Position numbers and translations under genes: made by a program
Notes under the pieces: generated by a model
Told to the model about the DNA's origin: nothing
Database searches by the model: none
What the model saw: the letters and a program-made list of their open reading frames with translations, nothing else
Assembly (NCBI RefSeq): GCF_024323335.1
Contig: NC_066581.1
Coordinates: 178,987,330-179,051,329, forward strand
Reading direction: 5' to 3'
DNA: 64,000 bases
DNA from: Lathyrus oleraceus
Lineage: Eukaryota > Streptophyta > Magnoliopsida > Fabales > Fabaceae
In this document: positions 1 to 11,261 of the stretch, piece after piece
Numbering within the stretch: the first letter of the stretch is position 1
Layout: every line of letters begins with the position of its first letter

Positions 1-665
1 CTCATGTACCAACGAAGAGCAGCGCCAGACAAACTATCCTGAAAATAATGAATCAGCAGTTGATCATTATCAGTTTGAGTAGACATTTTCCTAGCATACA
101 TGACCAGGTGGCTGAGCGGGCAGGTGTTTCCCTTATACTTCTCAAAGTCAGGGACTTTGAACTTGACAGGTATCTTAACACCGGGAACCAAGCATAATTC
201 GGCAGCAGACTTGCCAAATAGATCTTTCCCTCTGAGGGTCTTCAATTCCTTACGGAGCTCAAGGAATTGGTCGTTCATAGCTTCCATCTTTTCATTAACA
301 TCTGGGCCCTCAGACGGCTCAGAATGATAGATGGTGTCGTCTACCCTAGGAGTGGTATGCACGATAGGAGGAGGCACAGCAAGGACCGGGCTAGATGCCG
401 GCATGGAAGCAAAGGTAGGAGCTGGAATATCAGGCATGAAACCTGGAGGCATACCCCACGGAAACCCGGCTGGCATGGCTCGCATGAAATGGGCACTGGA
501 AGCTGGCACAGTTGAAGAAACCACTTCAGATATAACAGTCCTCTGGGGAGGAGTTGCAGGAGGTGGAGATGGTTGATTCTGGGCAGCTAGGAACTGCTCC
601 ATCAAAGCGCTCAGTCTGGCGACCTCTTCCTTCAGCTCTCGGTTCTCTTGTTCCAACTGATCCAT
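1..665 (-). CDS. gag: Gag polyprotein, N-terminal part (element A, cut by window edge)
   Basis: Gag forms the retrotransposon particle and binds the RNA. I read 221 codons without a stop from the ATG at 665-663 to the window edge. The start begins MDQLEQENRELKEEV, with leucines at residues 4, 11 and 18, a short heptad coiled coil. A Pro/Ala/Met-rich linker follows, then the retrotransposon gag core: VPDFEKYKG, a MYARKMS segment and HYFQDSLSGAALRWYM. The C-terminal zinc knuckle and protease are outside the window. The same domains in the same order occur in elements B (29987-31303) and D (31941-32699). This is the least damaged gag in the window. Upstream in-frame sequence around YFEDKLTHRYYTRA is also conserved, so the true start could be earlier, possibly after splicing. 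Confidence 0.85.
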   Translation of the reverse strand, partial: MDQLEQENRELKEEVARLSALMEQFLAAQNQPSPPPATPPQRTVISEVVSSTVPASSAHFMRAMPAGFPWGMPPGFMPDIPAPTFASMPASSPVLAVPPPIVHTTPRVDDTIYHSEPSEGPDVNEKMEAMNDQFLELRKELKTLRGKDLFGKSAAELCLVPGVKIPVKFKVPDFEKYKGNTCPLSHLVMYARKMSTQTDNDQLLIHYFQDSLSGAALRWYM

Positions 666-965
666 CACTCTTGCAGAATTAGCTCGAGTGTAGTACCGGT
701 GAGTCAGCTTGTCTTCAAAATAAATGAAGAGCACAGAGTTAGGCCACAGACAAGAAGACCAAAACAACACCTGCTTATGCAAAATGATGCATGCAATGCT
801 TGTGCATATGCTTTGTTTTTATTTTCAAAGGAACTTTTAGGGTTTTATTTGCAATTTTTGAATATTAATCATTTTAATTGCATATGGAAAATATCTCATC
901 AAATATATTTGAACAAAGAAGTACATCATTGTCAATTATTACAAGAGAGAAGGAAAATAAAGATC
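666..965 (-). other. Spacer between ORF1 and gag (element A)
   Basis: AT-rich sequence between the ORF1 stop and the gag start. The part nearest gag (about 666-740) is conserved in elements B, D and F as a TTCATTTATTTTGAAGAC-type stretch. The rest shows no coding potential that I can support. Confidence 0.5.
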
Positions 966-2414
966 CTATGGATCCCTAGAAGCTCGAGATGCCGGAAGAC
1001 GAGATGCACAAAGCCTCTTGATCTCTCTCTCATAGGCTGCCTCCATATCCGCTTTCTCCTTAGCAAGTCGATCATACTTCCTCTTCCAGAATTTGGAAGA
1101 CTGAGGAAGCAGAGAAGTCCATGTATCATTTGGATCATCTATCACCTGATGTTCGAGAAACTCGATCAGAGCGTCCTTCTCCTTAAGTTGTTGAAGCAAT
1201 TCTTCTCTTTCACGGATCCAGGCACGTGAAAGGTCTTCTTCTCTCAACTCCTCTACGCCTTGGTTAGGGAGGGTTGAAGGCCCAGCCACATCCAACGGTG
1301 TAGGTCTCGGATAATCATATGGCATAAGATACTCTGATGCTCTCTGTCTGACCCAAGAAGTATACGGCTCCAAAGCAATGCAATTCTTCGGACCCAACTC
1401 ATTTCTACCCTTCTTGTGAATCTTGCGCCAAGCGCGGACCATCCTGGCTTTCAGGCCTTGGGGATCTTTACCCTCCTGAAAGAACACACATTCTAACAGA
1501 ATGTTATGAGGTTTATCCTTTAAGGGGAACCCAAGCTGACGACGTGCTAATATAGGGTTGTAGCTGATCCCACCGCATGTACCAAGAAGAGGCACATTAG
1601 GGAATTCACCACAATAATCAATGATCTAAACTGTATCATACACGTGATCATACCAAGAGATATCGTCATTAGTGAGAGACGTGAGTCTCGTAGACCACCG
1701 TAGACATCCCTTGTTTTCCTTGAAAGCGACCGTCTGCGGTAAGTGAGAAATAAACCACTTATACAACAGAGGCAAACAGCAAACAATAACTCCTCCACCC
1801 TTTTCATTCCTCAGGTGCAAAGAGACATAGGCATCACCCAACAGATTCGGAACGGGATTAAGAACAGAGAAGATCCTAATGTTGTTCACATCCACAAATT
1901 TGTCGATGTTGGGGAACAATACCAATCCATAGATGAACAACACAAATAAAGCCTCAAAGGCATCTTCACTCATGGCCTTCCCATAAACGGTAGCTTGAGC
2001 GATGAGGAACTCAGAAGGAAGACCCTGAATTCCACCTTTGGTGGTCATATGAGCTTTAATCAGGGATTCATCTATGTGCAACAAGTCTGCGATCTCTCGA
2101 GCAGTCGGAATACTCTCCAAGCCACTGAACGGCACCTGATCCAGAATAGGAATACCCACAAGATGAGCATACTCCTCCAAGGTAGGCAACAACTGAAAGT
2201 CCGGGAAAGAGAAGCAGTGATACAGAGGATCATAGAACTGCGCCAAAGTACTCATCAACCCTTCATCAACCTGAGTAGTAAACAGAGGCAGAAGCTTCCC
2301 ATAACGAGCTTTGAAACCCAAGGGATCTAATACATAAGATGTCAGATTCCTTAACTCTTTCACATCGGGTTGTCGAAAGCTGTACTTCTTCGTATGCCTT
2401 TTTGGTCTTTCCAT
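966..2414 (-). pseudogene. ORF1: Ogre ORF1 protein, one in-frame stop (element A)
   Basis: This is the additional ORF of Ogre elements upstream of gag; its function is unknown. I chose the ATG at 2414-2412 (MERPKRHTKKYSFRQPD) because element B starts identically at 10420. The frame runs to 1626, meets a single TAG, and continues in the same frame to 966, giving 483 codons in all. Element B has CAA at the position of this stop, so the TAG is probably a recent CAG/CAA to TAG change. The N-terminal two thirds is globular, with motifs FYDPLYHCFSFPDFQ, LEEYAHLVGIPI, LVLFPNIDKFVD and LLYKWFISHLPQ. The style resembles plant mobile-domain or DUF7745-type proteins, but that is an impression without a search. 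The C-terminal ~100 residues are charged and predicted coiled coil. Confidence 0.8.
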
Positions 2415-3404
2415 GTCTGAAAATTTTGCAAATAAACCCTTTAAGTTCCTTGAAAATTTTCTCATTTTTCTGATGACATGAATGCAGATGAATGCATGAA
2501 TGCAATAATCACACTCAAGGATCAAGCAAATCACACCAGACAAAGGTCATGGGAAAGCTCATAGTATGCTTAATATCAATCATCCATTTTGGTGGATTAG
2601 GGTTTTCACCTTATCAACACCCAGGTTCCATTGATATTAACGGTACATGAACCAGCTCAATCATCCTTAATATCAATCATCCATTTTGGTGGATTATGGT
2701 TTTCACCTTATCGACACCCAAGTTCCATTGATATTAAGGATGTCTGAACGACTCAACCATGAATCACGGGTTAGTTGAGAGTCACGAGCATGAAGTCTCG
2801 GTTAAGAACCACCCAAAGGGAGTGTACTAGGGTTTAAACCTGCCGAACATGTTCTATCAGAGGTTCCCATAGTCATCGTCCCATCTTTTGGATATTATCG
2901 GAGGAACGAATACTCGTATTCCAAAAATATTCTTAAGAGAGACTCTTATGAGTGTAGTATCGTGTAACAATCGCATCAGATCTTACATCTGAACGACCTC
3001 CGCACTACGTCCTAAAAATAGCCCAAGATGGGCTTGGTAAACTAAGGTCCTTGGCTTCTAAGGCACATGATTGAAAGAATAATGCCTAACCACAAATAAC
3101 TTGTGTGACATTATTAATCCAACATGACCTCCACCAAGTGAATGGACTCGCAAGTCAACTTGCTAAGGAATACTCCACCCAAGTCGACAAGACTATGCCA
3201 TTCTCCTATCCTAAGGTGCACTCGAGTTCGGGTATAGAACTCATCTCACAGAGATCACCAAGCAAACAACAATTGTATATCAAGCAATTCAAGCATTACA
3301 ATCAATACAGTAATCCCAAATTGTACAAAAATATGTCATATATCAAATAAACAATATCACACAACAAGGGTGAAAAGTAGGCAATACCACCAAGGATTAT
3401 GCTG
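2415..3404 (-). other. 5' leader of element A
   Basis: Untranslated region between primer site and ORF1. It is homologous to the leaders of B (9523-10419) and F (52371-53368). It carries two copies of an inverted-repeat unit (2569-2742) and no supportable gene. A frame of 81 codons at 3105-3350 on the plus strand is antisense and not conserved as protein. Confidence 0.7.
2569..2742. repeat. Two tandem copies of a leader inverted-repeat unit
   Basis: Each copy starts with TTAATATCAAT and ends with ATTGATATTAA, enclosing a conserved middle with CCATTTTGGTGGATTA. In the second copy the arms 2662-2676 and 2728-2742 are a perfect 15-bp inverted repeat (CATCCTTAATATCAA and its complement) around a 51-base loop. 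Element F has two related copies (about 53041-53210) and element B one (about 10185-10260). Confidence 0.75.
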
Positions 3405-3422
3405 TCCCCAGCAGAGTCGCCA
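3405..3422 (-). promoter_or_regulatory. Primer binding site of element A (tRNA-Arg type)
   Basis: On the minus strand this reads TGGCGACTCTGCTGGGGA, starting 6 bases inside the LTR end. It begins with TGG, the complement of a tRNA 3' CCA. Ogre elements are known to use tRNA-Arg; the exact match to a tRNA was not checked. Confidence 0.85.
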
Positions 3423-4453
3423 CTTTTCTGTAGCGGTGTATTCGTCACTTTATGATTTATTGATTAAATCAAAAGTAAAGCATACAAAGATATAGAGTCG
3501 CCACCGCACTTTTATTTATCCAAAGGAATGGCTAAAAAGCGAACAAAAGCCTAAGAAGTTTTACACATAGAAAACTAATGAAAGATCAGAGATCTGGGTA
3601 AGGGGTTAATTACGCAATGGGAAGGTGTTAGGCACCCAAAACATCCTAGGTACTCCTAGGGAGCCCTTTTCACAACTTGTTGTACGAAATGTTATTTGTT
3701 TATGAAATATTTATTGTGCAAACATGATTGGGAGGATGAGAAAAGAATATACAAGTTATTATTTTTGTGTTTGAACGGATGAACCCGTTGCCTACGTACC
3801 TTTCCATGGAAGGTAAGGAACAAAACGCCGTAGTTCGGCTAAAAGATTTCCAAAAGTAAGTGAATTGATTTTAAAACAAAAGCCCTAAGGTCTTTCATTA
3901 TCAACGGGAGAAAACTCAACCTGAACCAACGATCCACCATGCGAGGATGGCTTCAACACACTAGTGAGGGGTTAACCCTATAATAAGTATGGAAGACTTA
4001 CAATCATCTCACTAAGGATACGGTGAGATTAACATCAACCACTATGATAATTGAAACCTATGGCTAATGTATGAAAAACTTATCAAGCATGGACAAAGCC
4101 ACAAAATAATTGAATGAGTGAAATTAATTGATTATGAGTATTCACAAAAATATGGTCAAAGTATGATTAGGATTCAATTCAAAAAGAAGTATAATCAAAA
4201 GTGAAGTTTGAAAATCAAGGGCTTAAGGCCCAGGTTTCTAATTTGAAAAGAAATGAAAAATGTTTGCACAATATTTTTCAGGTTTTGAATCAACATGCAA
4301 CAGGAGGTTTAGAACAAAAAGGGTGAAGGTCAAGGGATGTAAAACTTCTTAGATGTTCACCTCTTGAGATAATATGTAGATGATCCAAGTGGTTTCTTTG
4401 GAATAGGCAACAGGTGATAACAGATAAACAAAATATCAGGCAAAGCCAACAAA

Positions 4454-4880
4454 GATGGATACCGGATGCCAATCAATGGACTTACACCAATCTCACAAAA
4501 CAAACAAACAAGGATACCAGATGCCAATATATGGACTTATACCAATCTCCCAAAACAAAGAGGATATGAAACCAGATACCAATCAATGGATTTATACTAG
4601 CCTCATAAAACAAAGATGGATACCAGATGTCAATCTATGGACTTATACTAATCTCCAAGGAATGATCATAGGAAACAACTGCCAATAAATGGACTTACAA
4701 TTGACTCCTCACATACAACAAGCAAAACAAAAGCAATAAGCAAGAGGAAACAAGTTGCCAATAAATGGTCTTACACTCGACTCCAAGGAAATGGGATGCC
4801 AATCAATGGTCTTAGTCCCAACTCCTACCAAATCATGGGAAACAACTGCCAATAAATGGACTTACAATTGACTCCTCAAT
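4454..4880. repeat. Degenerate tandem repeats in LTR A
   Basis: About seven imperfect units of roughly 45-65 bp carry a core such as GGATGCCAATCAATGGACTT, ending in ACTAATCTC or ACTCC. The same array sits at the equivalent place in LTR E (33714-34180) and in LTR F (about 50630-51290, opposite orientation). Confidence 0.75.
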
Positions 4881-5092
4881 GGACAAACAAAGTGTCACAA
4901 AGATATGAACAATGATCATGAAATGATGTACAATTAATGATAATAAATGCACAAAGGCACACTCAAGCAAATATGCACAGATGAATCAAGTAAGCAATCA
5001 AACAAGTCAATTAGCCCACACTATACACAATCAATTAGGCTCAAGCAAGGTTAGGCTTTACAGCCAACTGGAATGGGGTATTTGAGCTCTTA

Positions 5093-5178
5093 ACCCTAAC
5101 ATTGAGAGTTAGGGTGAAGCAGATGAAATGGAGATGAGGGGTGTGCCTCATAGCTCTTATCCCTGGTCAGGGAGAGCT
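5093..5178. repeat. Twin hairpin block in LTR A
   Basis: The first hairpin has arms ACCCTAAC (5093-5100) and GTTAGGGT (5108-5115) around the loop ATTGAGA. A second follows at 5152-5178 with arms AGCTCT and CCCTG pairing to CAGGG and AGAGCT. The block is conserved in LTRs E, F and C. Confidence 0.6.
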
Positions 5179-7465
5179 TTAAACAATAGAAAGTGTGGGA
5201 GTTCAGAAAGTAGGAACTCTTCTCCACAAATGATTGACTCTATAAGATCTTGGGTTATTATTCACAATGCATGAACACATGGTGTGAGCAAAGTGAATGA
5301 CACACTGAGTAGCAGGAGATGGATTACACATCTCTTTTATCTGCAAATTTCCTCATAAGAGGACTTTTCCTGCTTGGCACAAAGATTAAACAAACACAAG
5401 CATTGCCTCTTAAGGAGGAATTCAGACAGGTGCCTACCAATAACAGTAGGTCTTCCAGACTACATGAAGAAGAGGGATTATACCTAAGTGGTTAAGCAAC
5501 CAAGCATAGCAAAGTTCAAATTGAACTTAAAGCAACTTATGTACCTGAAAACAACTAAACAAATCAGTTCAACTGTACAGACAAACAGACAACAATTAAT
5601 ATCAAACAATCAAACCCAATGAGCAAAGCATAAACCATAAAGAAAACTCAAGTGAGTTATCAACCCTACAAAACACACAATGTTAGTAATTAAAAGTAAA
5701 CATCAATGCTCAAGTGATGAAGCATCATTGACCAAGGCATTTGGATGCTTAAACCTGAAATCAAAGCTCACAAGTAAGAGACAAACCACTAGGTCAAAGC
5801 CTAGGGTCAAAGGTGAAGAAAAAATATAAAACAGGAGCTCAAATTTAACATGAAGCAACTTCAAACACATATTGACATGTTCCAAAAAGTCTCACATCAG
5901 AATCATTAACCAAAAGCATTTCATGATCAAGTGAAGTTCAAGACTATTTCAAAGCTCAAATGTGATCAACATGAATGAAAAAATCAAATCAAAACAGAAG
6001 TGATCCAAATAAATCTGAAAAAAATAATGCACATTCAAGACATCTAACACGATCCACATACAAAAAATCAGAAGGCTTGGAGATCTTTTAGCATAGAAAC
6101 CACATGGAACAAGTTGGACAAGCAAAGGTGTGACCCAAATTGTCACACCAAGTTAGCACATTCATAAAACAGGGATGGAGCATAGGAAAAATACCAAACC
6201 AACACTAAAATGTTAAGCAATATGTCTAGCTTCATCATGTAAAATTTCACATTCATTGGATAAAAGACAAGCATTTCACAAAGGTATAAGCAAGGCAAGG
6301 TCAAATAAGCATATGTACTCAATCATCCTAGCACAAAATAATATCCATCCAAGCACAACTTTGGAAATTATGATCATTAGAAAATAGACAAACAGAGAAA
6401 CAAAATGCAAAAAATTGGGATCAAATTGATGCATTTTTCTATTTTTCATGATTTTTCTAAGTTGAGAAAAAATTAAAAAAAAACATGTGAAGAGCATAGT
6501 ATGATTATGGAGGAAAAATGAGAAAATGAATGAAGCATTTAAATTGTTTCACATGCCAGGAATCGAAGCCAGGGCGAATTCAAATATGCTTGCGCGCCAA
6601 GGTGCTAAACGCACCGTTTCATTTAATGAAGTGGCATGGTCAGCGCTACGTGGCAATGGTCAAGGCATTCTGAGCCAATCAATGAGCCAACAATGCAATG
6701 CGTGGAAGCTACGTGGACCAGTCATTAACAAACCCTAGGCCAGCGTGGATGAGAACAGAAAAGCGTTGCAGAAACATAAAACCGTGGCCATTGCTTGACC
6801 TTCATCTTCTTCCTCATGAAGAAGATGAACAGTGCACGTGTTCATGCATGTCCAGAAATATTTCTCCAGAAATCAAAATTAAGCACATCAACATGTAGTA
6901 CATTCAATGGAGATCATGAATCAATGCATAGCTAAGCCTAATTCCACATATCCAGCAAGAATCGAACAAAATAAAATTCATCCATGAAACTTTAAACTAA
7001 CCTAACTCAGCCAATAGTGCATGAAAATTCACGATTCAAAGCTCAGAATTACCAGCACATCAAGATCTACAACAACATGGCAATAGATTTTAAAATTAAG
7101 AGAATCGATTTATGACCTCTTGAAGTGCAGAAGTTGGAATCTCGCGCTACAAGCTCAACCAATGCTCCAAATCTTCTTTACAATGCTTATGGAGTTGATT
7201 GATGATGAATTTGAAGCTTAACTGCACATGAATCCAGCAAATTTTGAAATCACCATGGATGCTTCAAGCTTCGTGTATGCTTAAATATGGCACGATTTCT
7301 CTCTATTCCACGTCCAATCTTGCTCAACAATGTTTCATCATCACGAATCAACCAACAGGAAAGGTTCTTGTGTGTAGAAATTGGAAAAAAATTGAGAGAA
7401 AAGTTTTAAGAATTTTGAATCTAGATCCGAAAAATGAATGTTCCCTGAAAACAGTTATGCTTATC

Positions 7466-7473
7466 CTTATATA
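7466..7473 (-). promoter_or_regulatory. Candidate TATA box in LTR A
   Basis: The minus strand reads GGTATATAAGG here, 1.1 kb from the LTR start. A similar TATATAAC occurs at the equivalent place in LTR E (36745-36752). No transcription start data are available. Confidence 0.5.
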
Positions 7474-8602
7474 CCTCATGCTAATGATTCTGTAATCAAG
7501 TTTAAACCAAATGCTAATGAGATTAATTAAGTTTTAGAGTGTATGCACAAATTGGGTTTTCACCTCATGCATGTGGTGGCCACGTGAACAGTGCATGTTG
7601 CTGAACCAAAATCACTTAAAAACATCCCATGCAAGCTTTGGAATTGGTTTTGTATGCATACAATCATCAAAAATGGTTTTATGAAAGTTCTCTTCAAAAA
7701 CTTCATGAATGAGCACATGATTATGCAAGTAGAATTCAAGCCATGTAATGCATGATTTGGAAATTAGAGGTCAAGAGGAGAATGTAGCAAAAAGAACCAC
7801 TCATTTTGGAGCTTTGGTTGAAAAGTTATGTCTATTTGAAGTCCCATGCACGCTTTGCCATGATTTGATCATATCTCCTTAACCACACATGAGAAATTCT
7901 TGATCTTGGACTTTTTGGAAATGGGAGAGAAAGATCTACAACTTTCATGTTCAACAACATTTCATTTGAAGCTTTTTTGATGATGTAATTTGAAGTTGAA
8001 GTTGGTCTAAAACCTTTCCATTTTTGGAAAGTTTGAATTATAGGTCACTTTCTATTTTTGGAAATTTTTGACTGGACCTCAAATTCATCAATGTGAGTGT
8101 TTGAAATGTAAAATGAGACTTGTTTGAACATGAATGAAGTATTTCTAATCACTTCCCACTTCCAAATCCACAGTTGACTTTGTAGTTGACTTTCTAGGTC
8201 TTTAGATGACTTGACAATGTCCTGATGAAATTCAAGCCTCTACCACTTGGGATTTTGCTTCAAAATGACAACATAGTTCATATGAACTCTTGTGAATGAT
8301 TGTGGGGTCCAAATCTCAAGAATGACCACCATCTATTGCTCAAAGAATGCCTCTAACTGCCTTGACATGTTAATGCTTCATCTGCAAGACAAAGGTTAGA
8401 TGACATATTTTTGTACTTTTGGTTAGTGATAAAATGAAAAACAATTATATACAAATGCAAACATGCTTGGTGATCAAGAACCACTCTCAAAAGGATAACC
8501 CACCCACAGGGAAGGAAGCAAGGTGCACAATGATCCTTGAGGCAATGCAATGTCATGATATGACGCCATGAGGGATCTTAGGGACAAAATTGGGGTCTTA
8601 CA

Positions 8603-9498
8603 GGACTAACCCTTCTCTTCTTCTCTCCACTCTAACCCAAGCCAAACTCATTTTGTGCAAACTTTGACATTGTTTTCAAAATTACAAACCTAGGCCTTAT
8701 GCCTTTGATTTTTCAAACTCATTTTCTTTAATACTCATTATGAATAAACATTAATTCAACTTTGACCTCATTTTATGAATACTTCTAACTTGTAAATACA
8801 ACTCACTTCAAGTTCTTTTTGTGGTTCCAATGACCACTTTTGTTAAAACCTTTTTCATAAACATTAGTCACTAGGTTTGAGTTATCATAGTGGTTGATGT
8901 AAACCTCACCTTGTCCTTAGTGATTGGACTATAAGTCTTCCATACTTATTATAGGGTGGATCCCTCACTAGTATGTTGAATCTCTCCTCATGTGGTGGAT
9001 TGTTGGTTTAGGTTGAGTTTTCTCCCTTTGATAACAAATGACCTTAAGGCTTTTAATCAAATCAATTCACCAATATTTTTTAAGATTTTTACCGCGAACT
9101 ACGAGGTTTTTATCCTACCTTTATGATGGTACGTAGGTAATGGGTTTATCCATTCAAACAACAAAATTATAAATATATGTATATTCTCTTCTCATCTCCC
9201 CAATCATGTTTACACAAATATTTTCACAAATACTAACCTACAATGCATCTTTGCAAAAAGGGCTCCCTTAGAGTACTAAGGATGTTTTGGGTGCTTAAAA
9301 CCTTCCCATTTCATAACCAACCCCCTTACCCAGATCTCTGACATTTTTATTAGTTTTTTATTTGATAAAACTTCTTATTTGGTTTTTGTTCGCTTTCTAA
9401 CCCTTCCTTTGGATAAATAGAAGTGCGATGGCGACTCGAAATGTATGCTTACTTTTGATTTAGCCAATAAATCATAAGGTAACGAATACCTCACTACA
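8603..9498 (+). repeat. 3' portion of the 5' LTR of element B
   Basis: The last ~900 bp of a plus-strand Ogre LTR, ending in CTCACTACA at 9498. It aligns with the 3' part of LTR A read on the opposite strand, including the GCGAACTACG and GGTACGTAGG motifs near 9095-9138. The rest of this LTR should lie beyond element A, left of the window. Confidence 0.85.
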
Positions 9499-9504
9499 TA
9501 AAAA

Positions 9505-9522
9505 TGGCGACTCTGCTGAGGA
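9505..9522 (+). promoter_or_regulatory. Primer binding site of element B
   Basis: TGGCGACTCTGCTGAGGA, 6 bases after the LTR end. It differs from the A and F sites by one base (GAGGA for GGGGA), consistent with ageing. Confidence 0.82.
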
Positions 9523-10419
9523 AAAACTGTCAGTGGGTTTAGCCTACTTTTTGCTTGTTGTATTGTATGTTTATATTTACCTGTGACATATTTTTGTGCA
9601 AATTTGGGATGACTGTATTGTTTGTAATGTATGAATTGCTTGATATATATTAATTGCTTGTGTGCTTGGTGGTCTCTTGTGAGATGAGTTATATACCCGA
9701 ACTCGATTGCACTTATGATATGAGAATGGCATAGTCTTGTTGACTTGTGTGGAGTTATTCCTTAGCAAGTTGACTTGCAAGCTCATTCACTTGGTGGAGG
9801 TCTTGTTGGGATCAATAATGTCACACGAGTAGTCGTGGTTAGGCATTACTCTTTCCAATATAAACCTTAGAAGCCAAGGATCTTAGATTAACTAGCCCAT
9901 CTTGGCCTATTTTAGGACGTAGTGCGAAGGTCGTTCAAGTGTAAGATTTGATACGATTGTTACGCGATGCTACACTCATAAGAGTCTCTCTTAAGAATAT
10001 TTTTGGAATACAAGTTGTAGTTTTATCCGATAATATCCGAAAGATGAGATGATGACTATGGGGACCTTTTTAGAACATGATTGTCTGGTCTAACCATAGT
10101 ACACTCCCTTTGGGTGGTTCTTAATCGAGACTCCATGCTCGTGACTTGCAACAAACCTTTGATTCGCGGTTGATCCGTTCTCGTATATCCTCAATATCAA
10201 TGGAACTTGGGTGTTGATAAGGTGTAAACCATAATCCACCAAAATGGACGATTGATATTAAGATGACTTGATCCATCCTGTGACCTTTGTATGGTGTGAT
10301 TTGCTTGATCCTTGAGTGTGATTGTTGCATCCATGCATTCATGCATCCATTTGCATCCATATCATCAAGAATAAGAAAACTTCAAGGAACGTAAGAGGTC
10401 TATTTGCAAATTTTCAGAC
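9523..10419 (+). other. 5' leader of element B
   Basis: This leader is homologous to that of element A. It holds a single inverted-repeat unit around 10185-10260 (AATATCAATGG to GATTGATATTAAG). No independent gene is visible; the small antisense frame at 10121-10360 is not supported. Confidence 0.65.
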
Positions 10420-11261
10420 ATGGATAAGCAAAGAAGGAATACGAAGAAGTACAGTTTTAGACAACCCGACTTGAAAGAGTTAAGGAGTTTAACATCTTAT
10501 GTATTAGATCCCTTGAAGTTCAAAGATCGTCATGGGAAGCTTCTGTCTATTCTTTCTACTCAGGTGGATGAAGGTCTGATGAGTGTGTTGGTGCAGTTCT
10601 ATGATCCTCTGTACCGTTGCTTCACTTTTCCGGATTTCCAGGTTTTGCCTAGACTTGAGGAGTATGCATACCTTGTGGGTATACCTATCTTAGATCAGTT
10701 TTCGTTCAGTGGCTTGGAGAGAGTTCCTTCTTTTTAAGAGATTGTTGATCTTCTTCACATAGATGTATCTGATATTGGTGCTCATATGACTACCAAAGGA
10801 GGAATTCAAGGTCTCCCATCTGATTTTTTTCATTGCCCAAGCTACTTTTTTTTGGAAGGCCATGAGTGAGGACGCCTTCGAAGCCGTATTTGTACTTCTC
10901 ATCTATGGGCTAGTGTTATTCCCCAACATCGACAATTTTGTGGATGTGAACACCATTAGGATTATCTCTACTCTTAATCCCATTTTGACTCTGTTGGGTG
11001 ACAGTTATTTCTCTTTGCATATAAGGAATGCAAAGGGTGGAGGTACCATTGTGTGTTGTTTGCCTCTGTTGTACAAGTGGTTTATTTTGCACTTGCCACA
11101 GACGCTCGCCTTCAAGGAGAACAAGGGATGTCTACGGTGGTCCACGAGACTTATGTCTCTCACTAATGATGATATCTTTTAGTATAACTGTGTATATGAT
11201 GGTGTCCAAATTATTGATTCTTGTGGTGAGTTCTCCAATGTGCCTCTTCTTGGTACATGTG
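10420..11261 (+). pseudogene. ORF1: ORF1, first half, decayed (element B)
   Basis: It starts at ATG 10420 (MDKQRRNTKKYSFRQPD) and matches ORF1 of element A for its whole length. A TAA at 10735 interrupts it. A T-rich stretch around 10826-10860 shifts the frame, the frame resumes at 10862 (MSEDAFEAVFVLL), and a TAG stands at 11180. The reading is cut after VPLLGTC by element C. Removing C with one copy of its 5-bp duplication continues directly into DGINYNPVLARRQ at 29064. This is a dead gene, but useful as an outgroup for dating lesions in A. Confidence 0.8.
11257..11261. repeat. Target site duplication of element C, left copy (ATGTG)
   Basis: ATGTG directly precedes the left LTR of C and recurs directly after its right LTR at 29059-29063. 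Confidence 0.93.

Larger units (their letters stand above)
1..8602 (-). mobile_element. Element A: Ogre-type Ty3/gypsy retrotransposon, 5' part
   Basis: Read on the minus strand from 8602 downward, the order is 5' LTR, primer binding site, leader, ORF1 and gag, and the element then leaves the window at base 1. An extra ORF1 upstream of gag with a 5 kb LTR and tRNA-Arg-type primer site is characteristic of Ogre elements in the Tat lineage. Pro, pol and the 3' LTR must lie to the left of the window. Its right flank (8603) is the interior of another element's LTR, so A inserted into element B. Five bases, GGACT, follow the LTR and should recur at the unseen left end if they are the target duplication. 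Confidence 0.9.
3429..8602 (-). repeat. 5' LTR of element A (5,174 bp)
   Basis: On the minus strand the LTR starts TGTAAGACCCCAATTTTG at 8602 and ends ACACCGCTACA at 3429, with the usual TG...CA termini. The primer site next to 3429 makes this the 5' LTR. A TATA-like box lies at 7466-7473, implying about 1.1 kb of U3. The 3' portion holds degenerate tandem repeats (4454-4880) and two hairpin blocks shared with the other LTRs (5093-5178 and 3793-3839). Element E's LTR at 32700 is the closest relative in the window by length and sequence, but it belongs to a different insertion. Confidence 0.92.
8603..11261 (+). mobile_element. Element B: Ogre-type retrotransposon, left segment
   Basis: This plus-strand element is entered partway through its 5' LTR, because element A inserted there. 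LTR end, primer site, leader and the first half of ORF1 follow. The sequence stops at 11261, where element C inserted, and resumes at 29064. Many internal lesions suggest this is the oldest element in the window. Confidence 0.88.

Noticed and set aside
966..2543. ORF1 starting at the ATG at 2543
   Set aside because: The upstream ~43 codons are leader sequence not conserved as protein; element B starts at the equivalent of 2414.
3405..3422. tRNA gene fragment
   Set aside because: Only 18 bases complementary to a tRNA end are present, next to an LTR, as expected of a primer binding site.
4454..4880. CRISPR-like repeat array
   Set aside because: Units are imperfect with irregular spacing, inside a plant retrotransposon LTR, without cas genes.
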